Shown here in pieces: positions 24,171 to 37,800 of a stretch of 64,000 nt of DNA. The notes beneath the pieces are model-generated. The model was not told where the DNA came from, ran no database searches, and saw only the letters and a list, made by a program, of their open reading frames with translations. Source of the DNA: Diogma glabrata (lineage: Eukaryota > Arthropoda > Insecta > Diptera > Cylindrotomidae); the NCBI GenBank assembly GCA_963693315.1, contig OY856188.1:247703666-247767665 (forward strand). The letters are read 5' to 3'. The first letter of the stretch is position 1; each line of letters opens with the position of its first letter. A program made the translations under genes and the position numbers.

Positions 24171-24629
24171 GGTTTGTTCCTACACTTTGCATTGTTTCAT
24201 AAGGTGCTAAGTGAACTGTTTATTAAATACATTTGTGTCCTGTATAACCGTGAAATGGTTCGCCGGAAGTTTTTAGCCCCTGCGTTCCAATCCAGATTCT
24301 TCTAGATGTTCCTCCACTAATCACGTTAATGTTCGTTTACCATTTTCTTTATTATTGTTGACATTTCTTGTGTTCGTGTGTTGCTCGACTAAGAATAATA
24401 ATACTTTACCATTTACTGTCGTATTTTGCTTTGGCAAATTGCTTCGCTTCTAAACATCTTTCAAAATATTGCAAAACTTGTATCGATGGTTTGTTAATAT
24501 TACAATTTCTTTTGCTTTTTGTTGTCGGCATTGGTTTTGAAGAACAATAAAACAATTGTAGTAGTTTTATTTTGTATTTAAGTAAAATATGTGGTATAGA
24601 AAATTCTCTTTTAATTCTGGCGATCGGGT
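24171..24629. other. Intergenic, no gene recognised
   Basis: AT-rich; the short frame at 24,368-24,550 has no recognisable motif. Confidence 0.5.
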
Positions 24630-25330
24630 TGTCTGTTTTTGTTGTTCGCAGATTTGAACTTCTGGAGGAGCGTCACAAAACGACGTCTGTGCGCCATGTT
24701 AAGGGCGATCCCAATACAGTATTTTCCTCTAGGTGATAGAATTTCACGAAACTTTCCACAAAATCGCGACACTAAATTCTCAGTACCGATGACTTCAGGG
24801 AGTAGACAAGCAGACTGTCGAAATCAACTGACTGCAATTTTGCCTCGGTGGCAATCTTGAATAAGGTTACAGGTAAAATGTTAACAATAAATCAAGCAGA
24901 AGATGATGAAGTATTCTTCGTCGATTTGTTGGGTTTTTTCACAAAAATTAATGGGTCCCTTAGTTTCGGCTGCCACTTGTTGGGTTTTGGGAATATGTGC
25001 AATATTACAGAAGAAAACTGCCTTCTGATATGGAAAAGTAGGCTTAAGAGTCAATTCGTAGATTTCCTGAAATGTTGAATTGCCTGAAAAATTGCGGATG
25101 GTACATCAAAGAGAATACCTGTAGTTTCAAAATTGGAAAAACTTGAAGAATATCAACAGCAAAATACTTATATCAAAACACTTTATCTACCCTTGCTGTT
25201 AAAGCACTACTTTATCTACCCTTGATGGAAAAGTGCTATTTTTCCCTTTAATTTTAGTTGATAAGAGCACGTTTTAACAGTTGATATAGAAAAAATTAAA
25301 AAATTATTAGCGAATTCCTTTGAATATTAT
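24630..25330 (+). repeat. Composite repeat, inverted match to 18,270-18,575
   Basis: The 24,990-25,290 part is the inverted counterpart of 18,270-18,575. Two short open frames at 24,639-25,078 may be remains of a transposon protein, but I recognise no catalytic motif. The GGGTAGATAAAG-type motifs recur at 25,180-25,230 (as complements). Confidence 0.45.
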
Positions 25331-25899
25331 TTTAGAGTATATATTGAAAATAGTCCGGCGTTACAGATTGTTTTCAGAAAAGCGGAATAACTTTGAAATT
25401 TCCATTAACAAGAAAGCAGAATACGAAAATGGAGCGTTCTTAATTATTACCATCGCTATTAAAAGTGGGTAAGATGAAAATGAAGAAAATTCAAGCAGAG
25501 ATGAACTGCTGATGAACTACTAGCTAGATGAACCAACATTCATGTTGTAGCAACTGCGCCTTCAAGAGTTATTTGGAAAAAAAACATTTTTTCAAATTGA
25601 ACTGCATTTGTTTTTTTTTAGTTTTGAGAGTTGTTAGTTTAAATTCCATAGCTTTTTCTTAGAATTTACATTTATTATATTTTTGGTTGTTTGTTATATG
25701 AATTCCTGAATTAATTTTGTTTAATTAAATGCATTAAAAACAGTTATTTAGTTGTTTCCACTGGAGATATGTTGGTGTGGTTGGTGGAATTCGTCATGAT
25801 TTTTTTTCAGCTCATACAAGCTCTCTTCTAGTTCGGAAATACCTACCACCAAGTGGCTGGTTGCTGGCCGGCTGGAAAATACTTCCCAGAATAACTAAA

Positions 25900-28610
25900 G
25901 AAGGAATGATGATGGAATGATGATTCTTTGAATCATCTATCTATTACAATGTCAAAATTAGAAGGAAGATAAGCGTAGCTCGGGCTTTGTATGAACTGAG
26001 TATGAGTGGGTTTTCCGGTTGAAAGACCAAAGGTTGTCCGTGAATGCCAGACTGTCCAAGTGGAGTTGAAAGGAAAGAGAAGGCGGTCAACAATAATAAG
26101 ACAACAGAAGCCACGCGCAAAAATAAAGACGGTAGTGCACCATCAAAGTAATGGGCAAGCGGATTAGCTGGTAAAGACTAAAGCACCATTAAGGCAAAAA
26201 GCAAGCCACATGGGAGATCAAACAATAAAAAGGGGAGCACCAACGAAAAATAGATCGTTGGATATTGATAAGGAGAGTAGTATAGTGCATCCACTACCTA
26301 CGAGCAACGATGGCAGTCGTAAAATAGTCCAGAACAAGAGAAAAAGGAGTCGCAAAGGGATCTGTGCAAAGGATGGCAATTCGTATGTTGATATTTTAAA
26401 CGATCTTAAATCATCGGTAAAATATGGAGGATTCAAAGTGGAGATCAAACAAAAACCAGGCATTAATGCTGGTACTTACGCCTGAAGCTTCAAATAGATT
26501 CCGACATGCTTTGACAGAGTCAATTTCAAGGCTAAAAATCTAGTCACGAGCCTTGCCAAGATCACAGATTTTTGAAAGTTTTCGCCAATATGCAAGTAGC
26601 AAGCTTGAAACTTACCCTAAATACGAGCAATGAAGATGCTAAAGAATGGGAAGATAAAGATCAGCTGGGTAAACTATCAGAGTTAAGGAGAAAGTGGAAT
26701 TTTTGATGCTTTAAATCCCATGGCTAAGATCATAGAGCAAATACCTGCCCTGGTTTTGAAAAGAAGAGTGTCTGCTGGAAGTGTGGTACTAAAGATCACT
26801 TAGCCAAAACATGCAATGGGGCACCTAAATGCGTCATATGTGCAGATAAAGGAAAGAAGAGCGATTCATGGAAGCAGAAAATGTTCGAATTTCCAGCCCG
26901 AGCTCATTAGGGTAAAATAAACACTATGCTAAATGTTATTCAAGTAAATATGTCTAAATCCACAGTTGTAGCAAAGGAAAGGAAGATGGAAATTTTGGCT
27001 TTTAGCAAACAATGAAGAAAACCCGACCTAACACTATAGTACCAGGACCAACCCGGAATTGCAATATGCAAGCCTTAACAGGTTCAGGAGAAGAGTAGCT
27101 TAGAGTCATGTGTGAGAAAAACGAAGAAAATGTTGATCGAAGCTTGCAACGTATCAATGCCAATGTTTTCAAGTGGACAATCGAAATAGTAAAACACCGA
27201 GCACATGTATGTAACACAAGCACAAAAAGATGGTCTACATCACACGAGATCCATAATTGAAAGGATCATATAAAAGTGCAAATAAACATCAGCAAAAGTT
27301 GATAAAATAGAGCAAGAAAGGCTGTTGGGAAAAAACTTTTGAGATGTAGAAAATGACATGTAGGGAACTGTTTGCAAGAGTATCACTTTGGTGGATTAAT
27401 GAGAATATTGGGGCTACTGAAAATGAAATGACAGCGATGTTCACAGAACAAGGCCTTAGTGAAATCGAGAAGAACTCAAAGAACAACAAAGCTTCTGGCT
27501 CAGATCGAATGCCAAATGAAGTTCGGAACCAGGTCATTAAACACTCTCCTGAAAGTCTGCTCCAGTTGTTCAACAGATATCTAAGACAAGACGCTTTTGT
27601 GAGAGTGGAAAACGCATAAGCTGATATTGCTAAGGAAAAGGCAGCAACCGGTAGATCAAACTCTATCCCACAGGTCCATTTGTCTCCGAAACACCATGGG
27701 GTTTCAACTTTGAAATTGTCATCGCCTCAACCGCGTAATCGATAGCATGTCTGCCCAAGGATTCAAGCCGGGCACTGACGAGGTAGGTTCGAATCCCAAC
27801 CGAAACACGAAAAATGTGAAGAACAGTTTTTTTCTGAGAAACTTAAAATCATACCTTTGAATTGAAAATATTCCAATTACTTCTTTACTTGCTTGAGTTT
27901 AATTGATCTCAAAAATTCAAAACCATGGGGAAGTTTTGAAAGGTCTAATACTCCTAAGACCAGAGAACCGCTCTCAGCAACTAGGTGCAGCAACCAGCTC
28001 CATTTCAGGATCAACTTCCAATCCATACCATAAAAGATATAGTAGAAGCTTTTAAATAAGCAAACTAGGAATAGGTAAGAGAAATAGTTTCACCCGCTGG
28101 TCACAACAGACGTGTTTTATGATTTTAGAATAGAGGTAAGGATATCATGTGGCGTCCCGCAAGGGACCATTCCAAACTGCTAAACATGAGTTATAGACGA
28201 AAGAATCAAACCTGGTAGGTTTTGCTGGTCGCTGTATGCTCATCTCAACAAAAGGGTCTTCAAACAGCAATCGGCTCAGTGGAAAGTTCTCTCGACATAA
28301 AGATAACACTTGAAAACATTACTAGGGGAATGTTAGAGTCGGAAGAGAATTGGCATTCAGTACAAACCTTTTTGCACCAAGGTCATGAAATACAAGCGGG
28401 AATGGTTCAACGGGGGGGACGACGAAGGGTAACGATCGGTCCTATTTCGATTGAATCATCTATTTAATTAAGTTTAAGAGCAAGATTAGGAACTATTGTT
28501 TGTTAAATTATTAGTGAAATTATATTAAGTTTGTAATATTAGAAAAATCAAATTGTATTGGTATTTAATTTATACAAAATAAATTAACTAATAATAATAA
28601 TAATCAATTC
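25900..28610 (+). pseudogene. R1-like LINE, broken ORF1 and ORF2
   Basis: ORF1 remains run from about 26,100 to 26,900. They include a basic N-terminal part (26,210-26,485) and, after frameshifts, CCHC zinc knuckles near 26,760-26,870 (SVCWKCGTKDHLAKTC and CVICADKGKKSD). ORF2 begins near 26,925 with a MLNVIQVNMSKSTVVAKE-like start, typical of the endonuclease in R1/LOA-type LINEs. The RT N-terminal block NNKASGSDRMPNEV is at 27,482-27,523, an RSICLRNTMG-type block lies near 27,680-27,710, and a CGVPQGT-like motif lies near 28,150-28,170. The element ends in an AT-rich tail with a (TAA)n run at about 28,590-28,605. Many stops make it dead. Confidence 0.7.
27712..27920 (+). mobile_element. Candidate tRNA-derived SINE inside the LINE
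   Basis: Within the RT region the conserved CCATGGGG block appears twice (about 27,700 and 27,923), separated by about 210 bp of unrelated DNA. The inserted piece contains a tRNA-like region: a GATAGCATGTCTGCC stretch like the end of a pol III A-box region, and 35-45 bp later GGTTCGAATCCC, a canonical B box. A T-rich and AT-rich tail follows. This is what a SINE insertion with target duplication would look like; the exact ends are uncertain. Confidence 0.45.
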
Positions 28611-28790
28611 ACTATCCTATTTCTATTTCATCAAAGTATCTGCGGTTGTTCCGAATTTATTAAATGTGAAATTGTAGTCTTTCATTTTCGTGGTGGTATG
28701 TGTATTGATTTTTTTTTATGATAAAAATAGCGCTAGGAGAGATGTGTTTTATTAGAGAAAGGAAATGATTATAATTTTTTCTCATTCAAC

Positions 28791-28990
28791 NNNNNNNNNN
28801 NNNNNNNNNNNNNNNNNNNNNNNNNNNNNNNNNNNNNNNNNNNNNNNNNNNNNNNNNNNNNNNNNNNNNNNNNNNNNNNNNNNNNNNNNNNNNNNNNNNN
28901 NNNNNNNNNNNNNNNNNNNNNNNNNNNNNNNNNNNNNNNNNNNNNNNNNNNNNNNNNNNNNNNNNNNNNNNNNNNNNNNNNNNNNNNNNN
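28791..28990. other. Assembly gap (200 N)
   Basis: Exactly 200 ambiguous bases, probably a placeholder length. Open frames running through it are meaningless. Confidence 0.99.
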
Positions 28991-30770
28991 CGGGTCTTTA
29001 TTTTTTATTTGTTTTATCAACCGAAAAAAAATCCACAAAGAATTAACGACTGAACCATGCCAAGAGCGGTTTTCGGACACACAGCCAGGGTAAACAGTTC
29101 CATAGCCTTTGCAAGTGTAATTTCTGCTCTCATCTGGTGAACTATCAATATTTTAATACCGTACGCGGTACCAGCGCTCAATGCAAAGCGGTGAAGAGGT
29201 ATCACAAACTATCCTGCCGTGATCCAAAACAGTTTTACAAAATTCGTGTGATTGTATCCCACCAGAAACACGTCAACAACGAAATAATTACCAAGTTAGG
29301 AATGCAAAAGATGTTTGGTTATTGAGGTTGTAGCACCGATTTGAGTAGTACTCATCCAACTCCCTATGTAGATTAAGAAATTTCGCTGCTGCCTCAGGCC
29401 GGTAGCAAATATCTGTCTACGTCAAATTTTTCTTTTCTGGAGATGTAAATAGGTGGTTTACTGGATCAGCAGTTTTGATTTGTCGTATTACATTACATGG
29501 TTCGGTTACACTTCTCGTTTAAACAAAAGCATTATATTCATGACCGTTGGCATCTGCGTTGTAGATTCCATGATGGATTCCAAGTGTTGGATGATTTCCT
29601 TGAAATATTCAATTTATATCCGAACTGCAATTATTATGCGTAGCTCGTACCGATGTAATAAAAACTAGTCATATATTCAGCGCAAGATACGCATTCTCCT
29701 TCTGTAACTAATTGATTGTAAAACTCTTAAGTGTTTCCAAGGTCCAAAACCGTACATGAAAGGTGTAATGTACGCAACGTTCTGTGTATCTGTATTCGAG
29801 TGATGGTGGAACATGTTTTTAATTCTGTAACAGTTCAGCCGAATTGATAGTGCCATCAAAATTTTGGCCGAAATGCGTAAGAAAACACAATACTTTGACC
29901 CCTCCAGTTTTCGACCTCAGGGGCGCCAGCTAGTACATGGTCAGTGTATTTATTTATCCCGCCTTAAGACCTTCTCAGGACGTCCCCACAATTTGTGACC
30001 AAGAAAAATGTTAGACACTGTTGTGTCATAGATTTTATCTTCTGTCGTGGCAAGGGTCCTAATTTCAAAAAATAGTAAACTTGTTCATTTCGATGTCTTT
30101 CGATTAAGCATTTTCAAAATATTTTCCAAAAGTATCGTTTTTGTAAATTATGCAAAAACGAGGACCGACTGAGTTAAGTCCAACGCGGTTTTCGGGCACG
30201 CAGTCAGGGAGACAATTTTGGAGGTTTAAAAAGTGCAACCTCTGCTACCATCGGAAGGACTAGGTTGCACTGCTAATCGGTCCAGGTATTGAAAGGTGTC
30301 GTTTTAGACCAATTTCATATGTTGCTGCACCGATGTTGCCAGTTCCTGGCTTATCTTCGAAATTAGCTGTAAAGGGTTTCGCAGTTTACCCGTTGGCCAT
30401 TTCGAGGAGGAAATACTTGTTGGCAAAGGTTTTAATTCGACCGCAGAAGAAAATAGACGTCTATACTACGTTGTTGATTAGGTGCAAATCACTTGCCTCT
30501 AGTTGAGCCAGGTCAAAGAATTCTGCCTCCAAGTTTGTGGATTCATACGTGACTGATATGAGGAAGAGAAATACAACAGGCGGGTAGAGAGCACCAATAA
30601 TTAACTTAAGAGAAACCGAAACTGACGTCACAGCTAGGAACGTTTTTGTTTTGTTCTCGATGATTAGAGACGGAATGGCAAAATAGTTGAAAAAACAAGA
30701 AATTTAATTGAAGTTTTTAAATTAAAAACTCTTGATATTTTATTAATTTAAATACACAGTATGTAAATAG
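28991..30770. other. Repeat-like, no gene recognised
   Basis: No intact gene. About 90 bp at 29,045-29,135 and 30,165-30,260 are similar (both contain CGGTTTTCGG-CAC-CAG-CAGGG and later TCTGCT), so an old dispersed repeat is present twice. Short frames here carry no motif that I can name. Confidence 0.45.
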
Positions 30771-30774
30771 AATT

Positions 30775-32588
30775 TTATAATTCATCGTGAACAGAATATT
30801 TGGTCACAAAATCAAATAAATCTTCTAAAGATCTACTACCATTATATTCACTAACTTTTTTACCATTTTTGTAGATGAACAATGTTGGAAAACCATCAAC
30901 TTGTTCCGTTGAACACAAATCCTTATTATCGGGTAATGTGCAATCAACTTTAGCTATTTTGATTTCGGAACGACCAACAAATTTCACAGCCAATTGATCC
31001 CATGTCGGTGATAAACGTTTGCAATGTCCACACCATGGTGCAAAGAATTTAACAAATGTAACCCCATCGTCGATACCAGTTTGGAAAGCATCGCCAACTA
31101 ATTGTAAAACAGGTGATGCATCACCTTCATCCTTCTTTTCTTCAGGCTTCTCAGCTGCTTCTTTACCAGCCATTTTATCAACATAAGCTTTTAAATCTTC
31201 ATGTCCTCGAGGTCCTGAAAATTTCTCAATTTTCTTACCATCTTCAATCCATAAAAGTGTTGGATATCCTTTAACATCAAAATCTTGACAAATCGGACGA
31301 TATTGTGTACAATCAATTTTTCCAATTGAAACCGTGCTATCGTGTTCGAGTGATTTAGCTAGCTCCTCCCATGCTGGTGCCAATTTCTGACAATGACCAC
31401 ACCATGGTGCATAGAATTTAACGAAATGTTTGCCACTGGCAACATGCTTATAAAATGTATCTTCTGTTAACTCAATTAATGCTTGGGTTGCTTTTGGTAT
31501 TTCAACATCATTATCCTCATCTTCATCTGTAGTTTCGCTATCACCTAGTTGTTGGTTTATAAAAGCAGTTAAAGAAGGAAGATCACGTGTTCCTCGGAAT
31601 TTAACGGATTCCGATTCGCCTATTTTGAAAAACTTGAGGGTTGGATAACCGGTTACTTCATGCGCTGTACAAAGATCATGATCTGTTGTACAATCAACTT
31701 TTGCAATTTTTACTCTAGTTCCTTCTTCTCCGTTTAACAGTTCAGCTAATTGCTCCCATGTTGGTGCTAAACGTTGGCAATGTCCACACCTGAAATATAA
31801 CAATGGAATTGAGACGAAAATATTCAAATTGATAACATTATTAAAGCTATCAAATTTATTACTTAAAGTTGAGCTGTTATCGTTCATTCAAATACGTTAC
31901 ACTTATATTGATTCATACGTTATTGTTATAATTTTGAGTTAATATTAGTTTTCATTACCAAATTCTTATCAGTCAAAAGTTTATATGAGAGAATTTTGTT
32001 ACTGAAATTTTACTTCCTTTATTAAATTTGGATAGATTTGGTAGATAATTTTAAGTTTTGTTGTGACTTCATTTAAATTAAACTAAAACCGGTTAACCGG
32101 ACACCATATACACTAAAAATTTTACTAGTTCATGTAATTAGTGATGTGGCGTGTAAAAATGTTATATAAAAATATTTATTTTCTTGATATCATAAATCCA
32201 GTACCAAAGTCTCAAGATAAAACTATTATTATTTTAATAGAAGCTTCATCAGATTTGAATATTTGCTTAATTCATTCGAACAAATCTTTTGTTTTAATTA
32301 AATTAATTTGGATAGTGACGGGCTACAAACACAACAAAGTCAAAAAATGAATATAATAATAAACCCGGCACAATGGCTATTGTTCAAGATTTATCCAACT
32401 TTTTTTTTATTAGAATCTCATATAAATTTTTCTTACCATGGTGCAAAAAACATAACAAAAAAATTATTTTCTTTGACCTGTTCATCAAAACTATCATTAT
32501 TTAACTGTATTGTATGGACATCTTCCTCATGACAGAATGATATGTTTATTATTGCAAATAATAAAAATAATTTTCCAATATTCCACAT
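30775..32588 (-). CDS. prtp: ER thioredoxin-domain disulfide isomerase, TXNDC5/pretaporter type
   Basis: Two exons: 32,588-32,437 and 31,789-30,775, separated by a 647-bp GT-AG intron. The intron splits the Trp codon just before the first active site. The protein has 388 residues. Residues 1-19 form a hydrophobic signal peptide. Three thioredoxin domains follow, with WCGHC active sites at Cys52/55, Cys181/184 and Cys304/307. An acidic Asp/Glu-rich linker comes after domain 1, and an Ala/Glu/Lys-rich linker after domain 2. It ends HDEL, an ER-retention signal. The family oxidises or isomerises disulfides in secretory proteins; the Drosophila orthologue pretaporter is also reported as a phagocytosis ligand. 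The longer open frame without exon 1 starts inside the intron and is not the real start. An AATAAA lies on the minus strand near 30,740. Confidence 0.93.
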
Positions 32589-34470
32589 TTTATTTTTGTT
32601 ATGTTTAAACTATATAATTTAACACTAAAATAAGCACAAATAGATTTACAAGTTTGTTAATTAATTAAATAAAATAAAGAAAAGACGGAGGCGATGTGAT
32701 GAAATGATGTTATTTTATTAAAAATATATAGCTATTTGACGCCCCGTCGTTTAAAACACGGTGCTTGGTATCGTCGATAAGAAAAAAAAATAGTGATAAA
32801 TCAACGATATTCAACTCAGAATTTCATTTCTTTTGTCGAGTAGTTTTTAAGTCGAATTTATTTTAGGTGAAGATAAAGTGGACGAATAACGCTCGTTCAA
32901 TTTTGTGTTCTTTTGAGTGGTGCGAGATTTTGGTGTCATTTTTCGGAAATTACGTACAGATAGAGTTGCCAGCCGTCCTGTTTTGAATGGGATAGACCAG
33001 TTTTAGAGCTAAATGTCCCGTGTCTCGACGTAACTACGAACGGGAAGCGGTTTGTCCCGTTTTCATAAAAAAAGGAAAAACTGTTATCTGGCATTAAAAA
33101 TCTAACCGATTGGACTTTATTTTTGACTATTGTCTGCTTCATTTTAATACCAAAACTACATCCTTTTATAATTTATCTACTGACAATACCGTAATTTTTG
33201 ATGCGGTGTTTTCTTATTTGAACAGTTCAATTTAGACGACGAAATCATCATCACGACAAAGTAGAATAATTAATATTTGTAGGAAAAACATGATGCAAAT
33301 TTAATTCAGATTGGCTATAAAACTCTAACTTTTTTGTTGGCATTAAACTTCTCCGATTGGTAAAATAATATAACAGAGTGACTTGGATTCGCTTTGAACG
33401 AAAACGAAATACGCACGATGAAGATGAAACTTTGATATCAGAAATCACATTCATGGCAAAAATTTAATGATTGAAAATGCTCAACGTATTTACTACGATA
33501 GGAAATAGAAATTGTACCGGAATTTTAGAGAATATTTGGTTTGTTGTGAATATTTTAATTATTTCGTTTGTTTTTTGTGTTTTGTTTAAAAAAACTGAAA
33601 TCGTTATGAAAGAAATTCGATGTTTGCATTCCAAAGCGTAAAAATGTTAATCAAATGGGCGGAGTTTTGTTGTAAAGTCGTTGCCACATGACAAAAATTT
33701 TTGCCGGATTGCTAGCAACGATTTTCTAATTTTTGATTAAACGAAAACTTGCTTTATTTGGATATTATGCCAAATGTATGGTAAATTAGAATACCTATCT
33801 ATTAAAATAACAAAAGCTTATTATTAAATTAATTTTAATTGATGCTTTTTCCAAAAATCATTTTGCACGATTTCTACCGCCGATAGAAATAAAAAAATCG
33901 TTCATAAATCTCCACTGATTTTTTGGAGAATTATGAACGATTTTTGTAGAATTATGACCGATTTTTTTTATCGTTCGGATTTAACCTCACATCGTGGTAT
34001 TTTCATTTTGAAAGTTTATGTTTTTGTGATTGTTTCTAATCTACGTTGAGTTTGTTTTAAATTAAAATTTTAGAAATATAATTACATTCATAATAAAAAT
34101 TTTCATTTGAAATTCAATAAAACAATTCGTATTTTTTTTTTGCAAACTGTCATTTTTAGTGTTGTTGTTGTTGTAAATATCGCCGATAAATTTTTTGTTC
34201 ATGTGCAACATTTTACTTAAAACGACCGAATTCGTTCGTTTATATTTTGCATGTGGCATGGCTTTAACTTTTGAATTGATAAAATCCGTTTTATGTTAAT
34301 ATGTTGTTAGGTAATGTAAAGCCAAATGTATTAACGCACTCGACATGCATGCCAATGTTAAATGCCCAATCTAATCTAAAAAGCCGAGTTATAATGATGA
34401 ATGAAGCCAATTTCTTTTGGTCAAGTCTATATAAGTTGCTGGTTTAAGTTTAAATGAAAAATTGATTTTG
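32589..34470. other. Intergenic upstream of the isomerase gene
   Basis: It contains the presumed promoter. 32,960-33,090 (GTTGCCAGCCGTCC...GTCCCGTTTTCAT) looks like a dispersed repeat fragment. 33,890-33,965 has an imperfect hairpin built from AATCGTTCATAA/TTATGAACGATT. No other gene is recognised. Confidence 0.4.
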
Positions 34471-34474
34471 ATGT

Positions 34475-34710
34475 TATTAGAAATAATTTTAATTATTCAT
34501 TTGCCTTTATTAACGTTTAATTTATTTATTTCTAATTTTACAAAAACAGAGTTCCTTTTCAATTACAATGCTAATCCACCATCTTTTTTTGACTGTCAAC
34601 ATACAATAATAATAATTTGTTTAATAGCTTTTTGTTGCCATCTATGTTTTAACATTTAGTACTAAATATAATCTACCATAATAGATTTGAATTCAAAAAA
34701 TAATGTAACA
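34475..34710 (-). repeat. 3' LTR of the gypsy element
   Basis: By eye, base for base the same as 39,434-39,669 (constant offset of 4,959). On the minus strand it follows a GGAATGGCCGAAC stretch that takes the polypurine-tract position. Confidence 0.93.
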
Positions 34711-34895
34711 GTTCGGCCATTCCTGACCTCATGACGTCCTCGTCATATAACTAATAGATTACAAAAGTACAATTCATATAACGCTACATAACTCAATACA
34801 TTTACAACTTAACCTACCTAAATTCTAATTTAATTTCAAATTTTGATTTAATTTTCTTAATTCTATTATTATAAGTTGTCATTATTATTTTTGTT

Positions 34896-37800
34896 TTAAT
34901 TTGAATCAAGATCACTTTCATCGCTCCCTATAACCGCGTCATATTCTTTTCCCGTAATATAATCACTCTCAGGAATAAGTTTTAACCTATCTTTTGGAAT
35001 AACCCCAGTGTATACCCTTGCCGATTGCATTTCACCCTCTATGTCCTTTACAACATATCGATCATTGTCTAGTACTTTTATAATTTGGTAGGGTCCTCTG
35101 TACTTGGGTCTTAGTTTTCTGCTCTCGCCACTAGCAGGTGCTTCTGCTCTTACCATAACTAAATCCTTTTCCCTGAAATCTATTCCCTTCTTACGACCTT
35201 TATCAAATCTTTCTTTCATGTTGTTCCTATTTCGTTCCAGTAGCTCTTCTACTTTGTTTTCCAAACCTTCGCTGGTTCCAAAGACTTCACAATTTACTTC
35301 CTCTATATCTCTAACTAATGGATTTTCTCTCAACGCAATCGTTTTGTATCTGAAGACTAATTCGGCTGGTGTAACCTTTGTTACTTGGTGTGCGCTATTA
35401 TTAATCGAAAACTGTACTTCCATTAACTTCTCGTCCCAACTTTCACAATCAATTCCTTCTGTCGAGGTTGCCAAACAACTAACGATAGTCTTATTAACCC
35501 GCTCCACCTGTCCATTTGCTCGTGGAGTACTAGAAGCAACCTTTATGTGTTGGATCAAATGTTCATCACAAAATTGTTCAAAAACCTTGGACGTAAACGC
35601 CGTCCCTCTATCACTTATAATTCTTACCGGCTTACCGTAATGTGATATAAAGTCTTTTAATACCATTATTGTTTCATCCGTTCCGACCGATACCACTGCT
35701 TTTAAGAACACATATTTACTATATCCATCTATTATTGCTAGTACATATAAATTTTGAAACCGAGTCCTAATAAATGGGCCCAAATGGTCGATATGGATTG
35801 TGTGAAAGGGCTCAGTACCCTTTTGTAATGGATGTAAATATCCAGCCTGTTTCCCCGTCGTAGTTTTATAATATAGACAGTTAATACAACGGTTAATATA
35901 CTCTGTGACCTTTTCTCTCATTTTAGGAAAATAATAGCTTTGTTTTAATTTCTCTAATGTTTTATCTATGCCTAAGTGTGATAGCATTCTGTGGGTGTCA
36001 CTTATTAAATCAACAATCAACTCATTTGGTACATATAACCTATACCTAGCTTCAGAAATTTTATAAACTCTCGAGTTGTGTAAACAAAATTTTTTTTGAA
36101 CTTCTCTATCACCTAATTCTAATTTTTCTTTTATTACTTTAATTTCCTTACTTGCTCGCTGCATTGCCGCTACCCAGTCTTCCTCAACATCTATCCCCAT
36201 TACTGCCATCCCAACTAACCCTGTTTCTTGGGGTTCCTCCACTGGATATCGACTTAGAGCATCTGCTACTTTATTAATTTTCCCTGATACATGTTCAATG
36301 GTATATTGAAATTCCGACAATCTCAAAAACCATCTAGCTATTCTAGGATTTAAATTTCTTTTTCCTTCCAGCAGTTTCAAACTGTTACAATCTGTTTTGA
36401 TAACAAACTGTATCCCTATCAAATATACCCTAAACCTCTCCAGTGCACTTACAATCGCTAGAGCTTCCAATTCTATGCTTGAGTATTTCGATTCTTCTTT
36501 CGTTGTTTTCCTACTATAAAAACTAATTGGTTTTAGTATACCGTCCTTTTGTTCTTGCAGAATCGCACTACCCAGACCTAACGAACTCGCATCAGTATGA
36601 ACTTCTGTTCTTGCTTTAGGATTATAAATCGCTAATACAGGACCGCTTGTTAGTAAACCTTTTATGGTTTCAAAAGAATTATCTTGAACCGCTGTCCACT
36701 TAAAACTTGAATCTTTCACTAATAAATCTGTCAACGGACGAAGTATAATTGAAAAATCTTTCACGAATCTTCTAAAATAACTGGCTAGACCGACGAAACT
36801 CCTTACATCTCTCTCAGTCTTAGGTGTAGGAAACTCTTTTATACATCTAACCTTTATCCTTCCAGGTCCTATTCCTTTTTCTGATATTTCAAAACCTAAA
36901 TATTCTATTTTTTTCATCAAAAAATTACATTTCTTTAAATTTAAGGTCAACCCCGAATTTTTTATTGACTCAAACACTACTTCTAAGTTTTGTAATCCTT
37001 CTTCAATTGTATCCGAAGGAATTAGAATGTCATCTAAATAGGCCATAGCCGTCGTATAGCGTAAATTACCTAACACAACATTTATTAGTCTTTGAAACAC
37101 TGATGGAGCATTACATAGCCCAAATGGCATGCGTGTAAACTGGTAATGCCCATCTGGTGTCACAAATGCAGTTTTCTCTTTTGAGACCGGTGTCAACGGC
37201 ACTTGGTAATACCCACTGTATAGATCCAAACTACTGTAAAACTTTTTCCCATACAATCTATCTATCTGATCGTCGATTAAAGGTAACGGAAAGTGATCTT
37301 TTACAGTAATTTTATTTATGGCTCTGTAATCTATACATAGCCTTATCTCGCCTGACTTCTTTTTTACAACCAACACTGGACTTGCAAAAGGTGAGCTGCT
37401 ATCCTCTACAACTCCGGCTACTTTTAATTTGTCGATTAAATTTTGGACTTGTTGTCTCTCGGAAATTGCAAGACGATAAGGGCGATAATATACAGGCCCA
37501 TCATTTAATAATTTAATACGCATCTCCATTTTATTAGTACAGCCCATCTGAGAGAAATCATTGGATATTATATTTTTGAACTTATTTACTAACCTTAATA
37601 ATTTTTCTGCGGCTTCTCCATTGACATTTGTATTTAACTCTTCAAGTGTGATATTATTTTTCTGATTTTCCTCTTCTTGGCTATCTACTTCTTCTATTTT
37701 ACAAATTTCTGCCCTTGTTAATAACTCTCCTTCCTTGATTTTTAGTTCTTTACCAGTGATATTTAAAATTGGTAAAGCCGACTCTCCATTTTCATCGGTG

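Noticed and set aside
27712..27830. A functional tRNA gene
   Set aside because: Only a B box and a weak A-box-like region are visible and no cloverleaf can be closed; a SINE head is more likely.
28765..29080. Open frames on both strands across the N run
   Set aside because: They consist mostly of ambiguous bases of the assembly gap.
31790..31887. ATG at 31,887 as start of the isomerase
   Set aside because: It is in the intron: a true first exon with signal peptide lies at 32,588-32,437 and restores the WCGHC motif across the splice junction.
35104..35640. 178-codon plus-strand open frame
   Set aside because: Antisense to the gypsy integrase region; no motif of its own.
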